Positions 62,381 through 64,000 of a stretch of 64,000 nt of DNA are shown in pieces. This DNA is from Thysanoteuthis rhombus. Taxonomy: Eukaryota; Mollusca; Cephalopoda; Oegopsida; Thysanoteuthidae. Position numbers and translations under genes: made by a program. The notes under the pieces are model-generated. The model had not been told where the DNA came from and ran no database searches. It saw only the letters and a program-made list of their open reading frames with translations. Where the stretch lies: positions 29,865,518-29,929,517 of the forward strand of contig OY735220.1 in assembly GCA_963457665.1 (NCBI GenBank). The letters are read 5' to 3'. Position 1 is the stretch's first letter; each line of letters begins with the position of its first letter.

Positions 62381-64000
62381 TTTTGCACATTTTTTTTTTT
62401 ATTCAGTAATATTCAATCAATATCATCATTAAAATCAAGATGGGCTAAAATCAAAAATCCGAAATATGTCAAAATATTATTCAATTCCCTTTTCTTTTTT
62501 TAAAAATATTTGTGGGAGATCTTTTTATATTAAAAATATCATAAGAATAGGAATATAAGCTATAATATTGAACCAAATAAAAAAAATCACCTATGTTGTA
62601 CAATATTTTGGGGTAATGATACTGCATCAGTAATATAAAGAGTAGAAAGGTCTTTGATGTGATGCACTAGTGTCTTTGCCAAAGTTCTCACATACACATC
62701 ATACAAATACGCATGAAAGAAATTTTATATAAACTTAAATAAAATAAGTCAAAACAAAAATAGGCATATAAATTATAAATATATACACCTAACAAATAAA
62801 AAATTACTCAATCACCAAGGGAAACAGTAAATCATTTTTTGAGTTTACAATTTCATTGGATTTTTAACAATCAAAAACATAACTTTCAGAATCCAAAGAA
62901 AAGGATTGTAACTCTGAAGCCTAAAGTGAGCAGAATATTCAAAATTTTATCAATAACAAAAAGTAACCTTTTCTCATAAATCATATGCTCACATAATCTC
63001 ACGGAATAAATCTTGTTTTGTTATCTGAAGTATTGAGATGAAGCATTGTAATCATTCCATGGATCGTTAGGGGTTTCCGAGCAGAGGAATAGAATGAGAA
63101 GTGTAGTTCTATTTTGATCAGTGGTTCCCGAACGGGAGGGACCCCCCCCACCTCCAAGGGCAATTTAGGTAGTCTAAAGGGGAAATAAGGTTATTAGGTA
63201 AAAATAAAAATTGTAGTGAATGTTTTTGGTAGTGGAGATGTGTCTCTAAAAGAACTAATGGTGAAAAAAAAACAAAAATAGAGATCACATTGATGTGTAT
63301 ATCAGTTTTGATAGCTGAAATTTTTTTTTTTAATAATTGGAATTTCAAACGATGTTTTTCTAATTATTTTCACTCGTTTTCTTTTAATAGCAAAAAATCT
63401 TCGGAGATTATTGGGAGCCACTGATATACATGGTTAAAAACTGGAATTTATTCAAGGATCATTCAACTGATCATATAATTGAAATAACAAGCTAAGATTT
63501 TTATCATCATTGGAAATATTCAATAGCTTTTTTAACGGTGTAAATGATAGAAATACACAGATATCAGGTATAGATAAGAGGTAAAGCAATCTAAATTTTC
63601 TATTGATATCAAGATAAATAAATGATCCTAGATCAACATTAAAAATCTATTTTGTTTATCATCTGATATGAGTAAGAAGTCTTGTTCTTAATTTATCAGT
63701 CTTTGATCAATTTCTTACCTTACTCTTCTCAATTCTAATGATAAAAAGTATTTTTAAGAAGTTTTCTCAGCTCAAAATTTGGGTCGACCTATACTGGTTC
63801 ATTATTTACACTTGTTTGTAAAAATATTTTTTTTATATTTGGACTCTCTAGCTCAAAATCTTGGATCCAACCCAGTTATTAATGAAGTTTGCATCAAACT
63901 AATACTGCTGGTTAAAGACAGAGTTTCCAAACTTCTTACTGAGAGACTGCCATTTTTTTTTCAGCAAAGCATGATATCATGGGATCACAGTATGAAAAAT

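Larger units (their letters stand above)
48031..64000. other. Upstream region, no gene recognised
   Basis: Sixteen kilobases with only short, family-less frames. It holds two family A copies, a tRNA-SINE, a hAT-like MITE, a family D copy, a family E copy, a TTAA-type MITE and decayed fragments resembling hAT ends (for example around 49065, 50300 and 63122). Between these it is AT-rich and featureless to me. I cannot exclude small exons of an unseen neighbouring gene. Confidence 0.5.

Overview
The window looks like nuclear DNA of an animal, probably a cephalopod mollusc. It is AT-rich, has one conserved protein gene split by long introns, and is otherwise packed with decayed transposons, short interspersed repeats, foldback elements and AT microsatellites. 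There is no prokaryotic-style gene packing. The cephalopod guess is inference: it rests on the style of the interspersed repeats and on intron size, not on a search.

Only one gene can be supported. It is a complete DNAJC8-like gene (J-domain splicing-associated protein, also called SPF31 in vertebrates) on the minus strand. The ATG is at 47955 and the stop codon at 2477..2475. Nine coding exons (47955-47896, 23041-22940, 19491-19435, 10595-10529, 9578-9484, 7298-7227, 6192-6101, 5107-5032, 2579-2475) join in frame at GT/AG borders into a 241-residue protein with an intact HPD motif. Intron 1 is about 24.9 kb and takes up more than a third of the window.

Region by region: 1-2474 is the 3' flank with a tRNA-derived SINE. 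Introns 8 to 4 (2580-10528) hold a non-autonomous hAT-like element, several interspersed repeats and a long purine tract next to the exon 7 donor. Intron 3 (10596-19434) holds a dead mariner transposase, a 31-bp tandem repeat, an inverted repeat and an AT microsatellite. Intron 2 holds a head-to-head SINE pair. Intron 1 (23042-47895) holds a dead piggyBac transposase next to a perfect 3 x 136-bp tandem array, a deleted mariner with terminal inverted repeats, a large imperfect foldback element containing a LINE reverse-transcriptase tail, two copies of a palindromic MITE, and many copies of one abundant interspersed repeat. From about 48010 to 64000, upstream of the gene, I see no gene. That stretch carries more repeats, including a hAT-like MITE with clear target-site duplications.

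No new multi-gene system is visible. The observations most worth a second look are the foldback element, the piggyBac/tandem-array junction, the weak exon 7 donor followed by a pyrimidine-rich tract, and the unnamed repeat families defined here only by comparing copies within the window.
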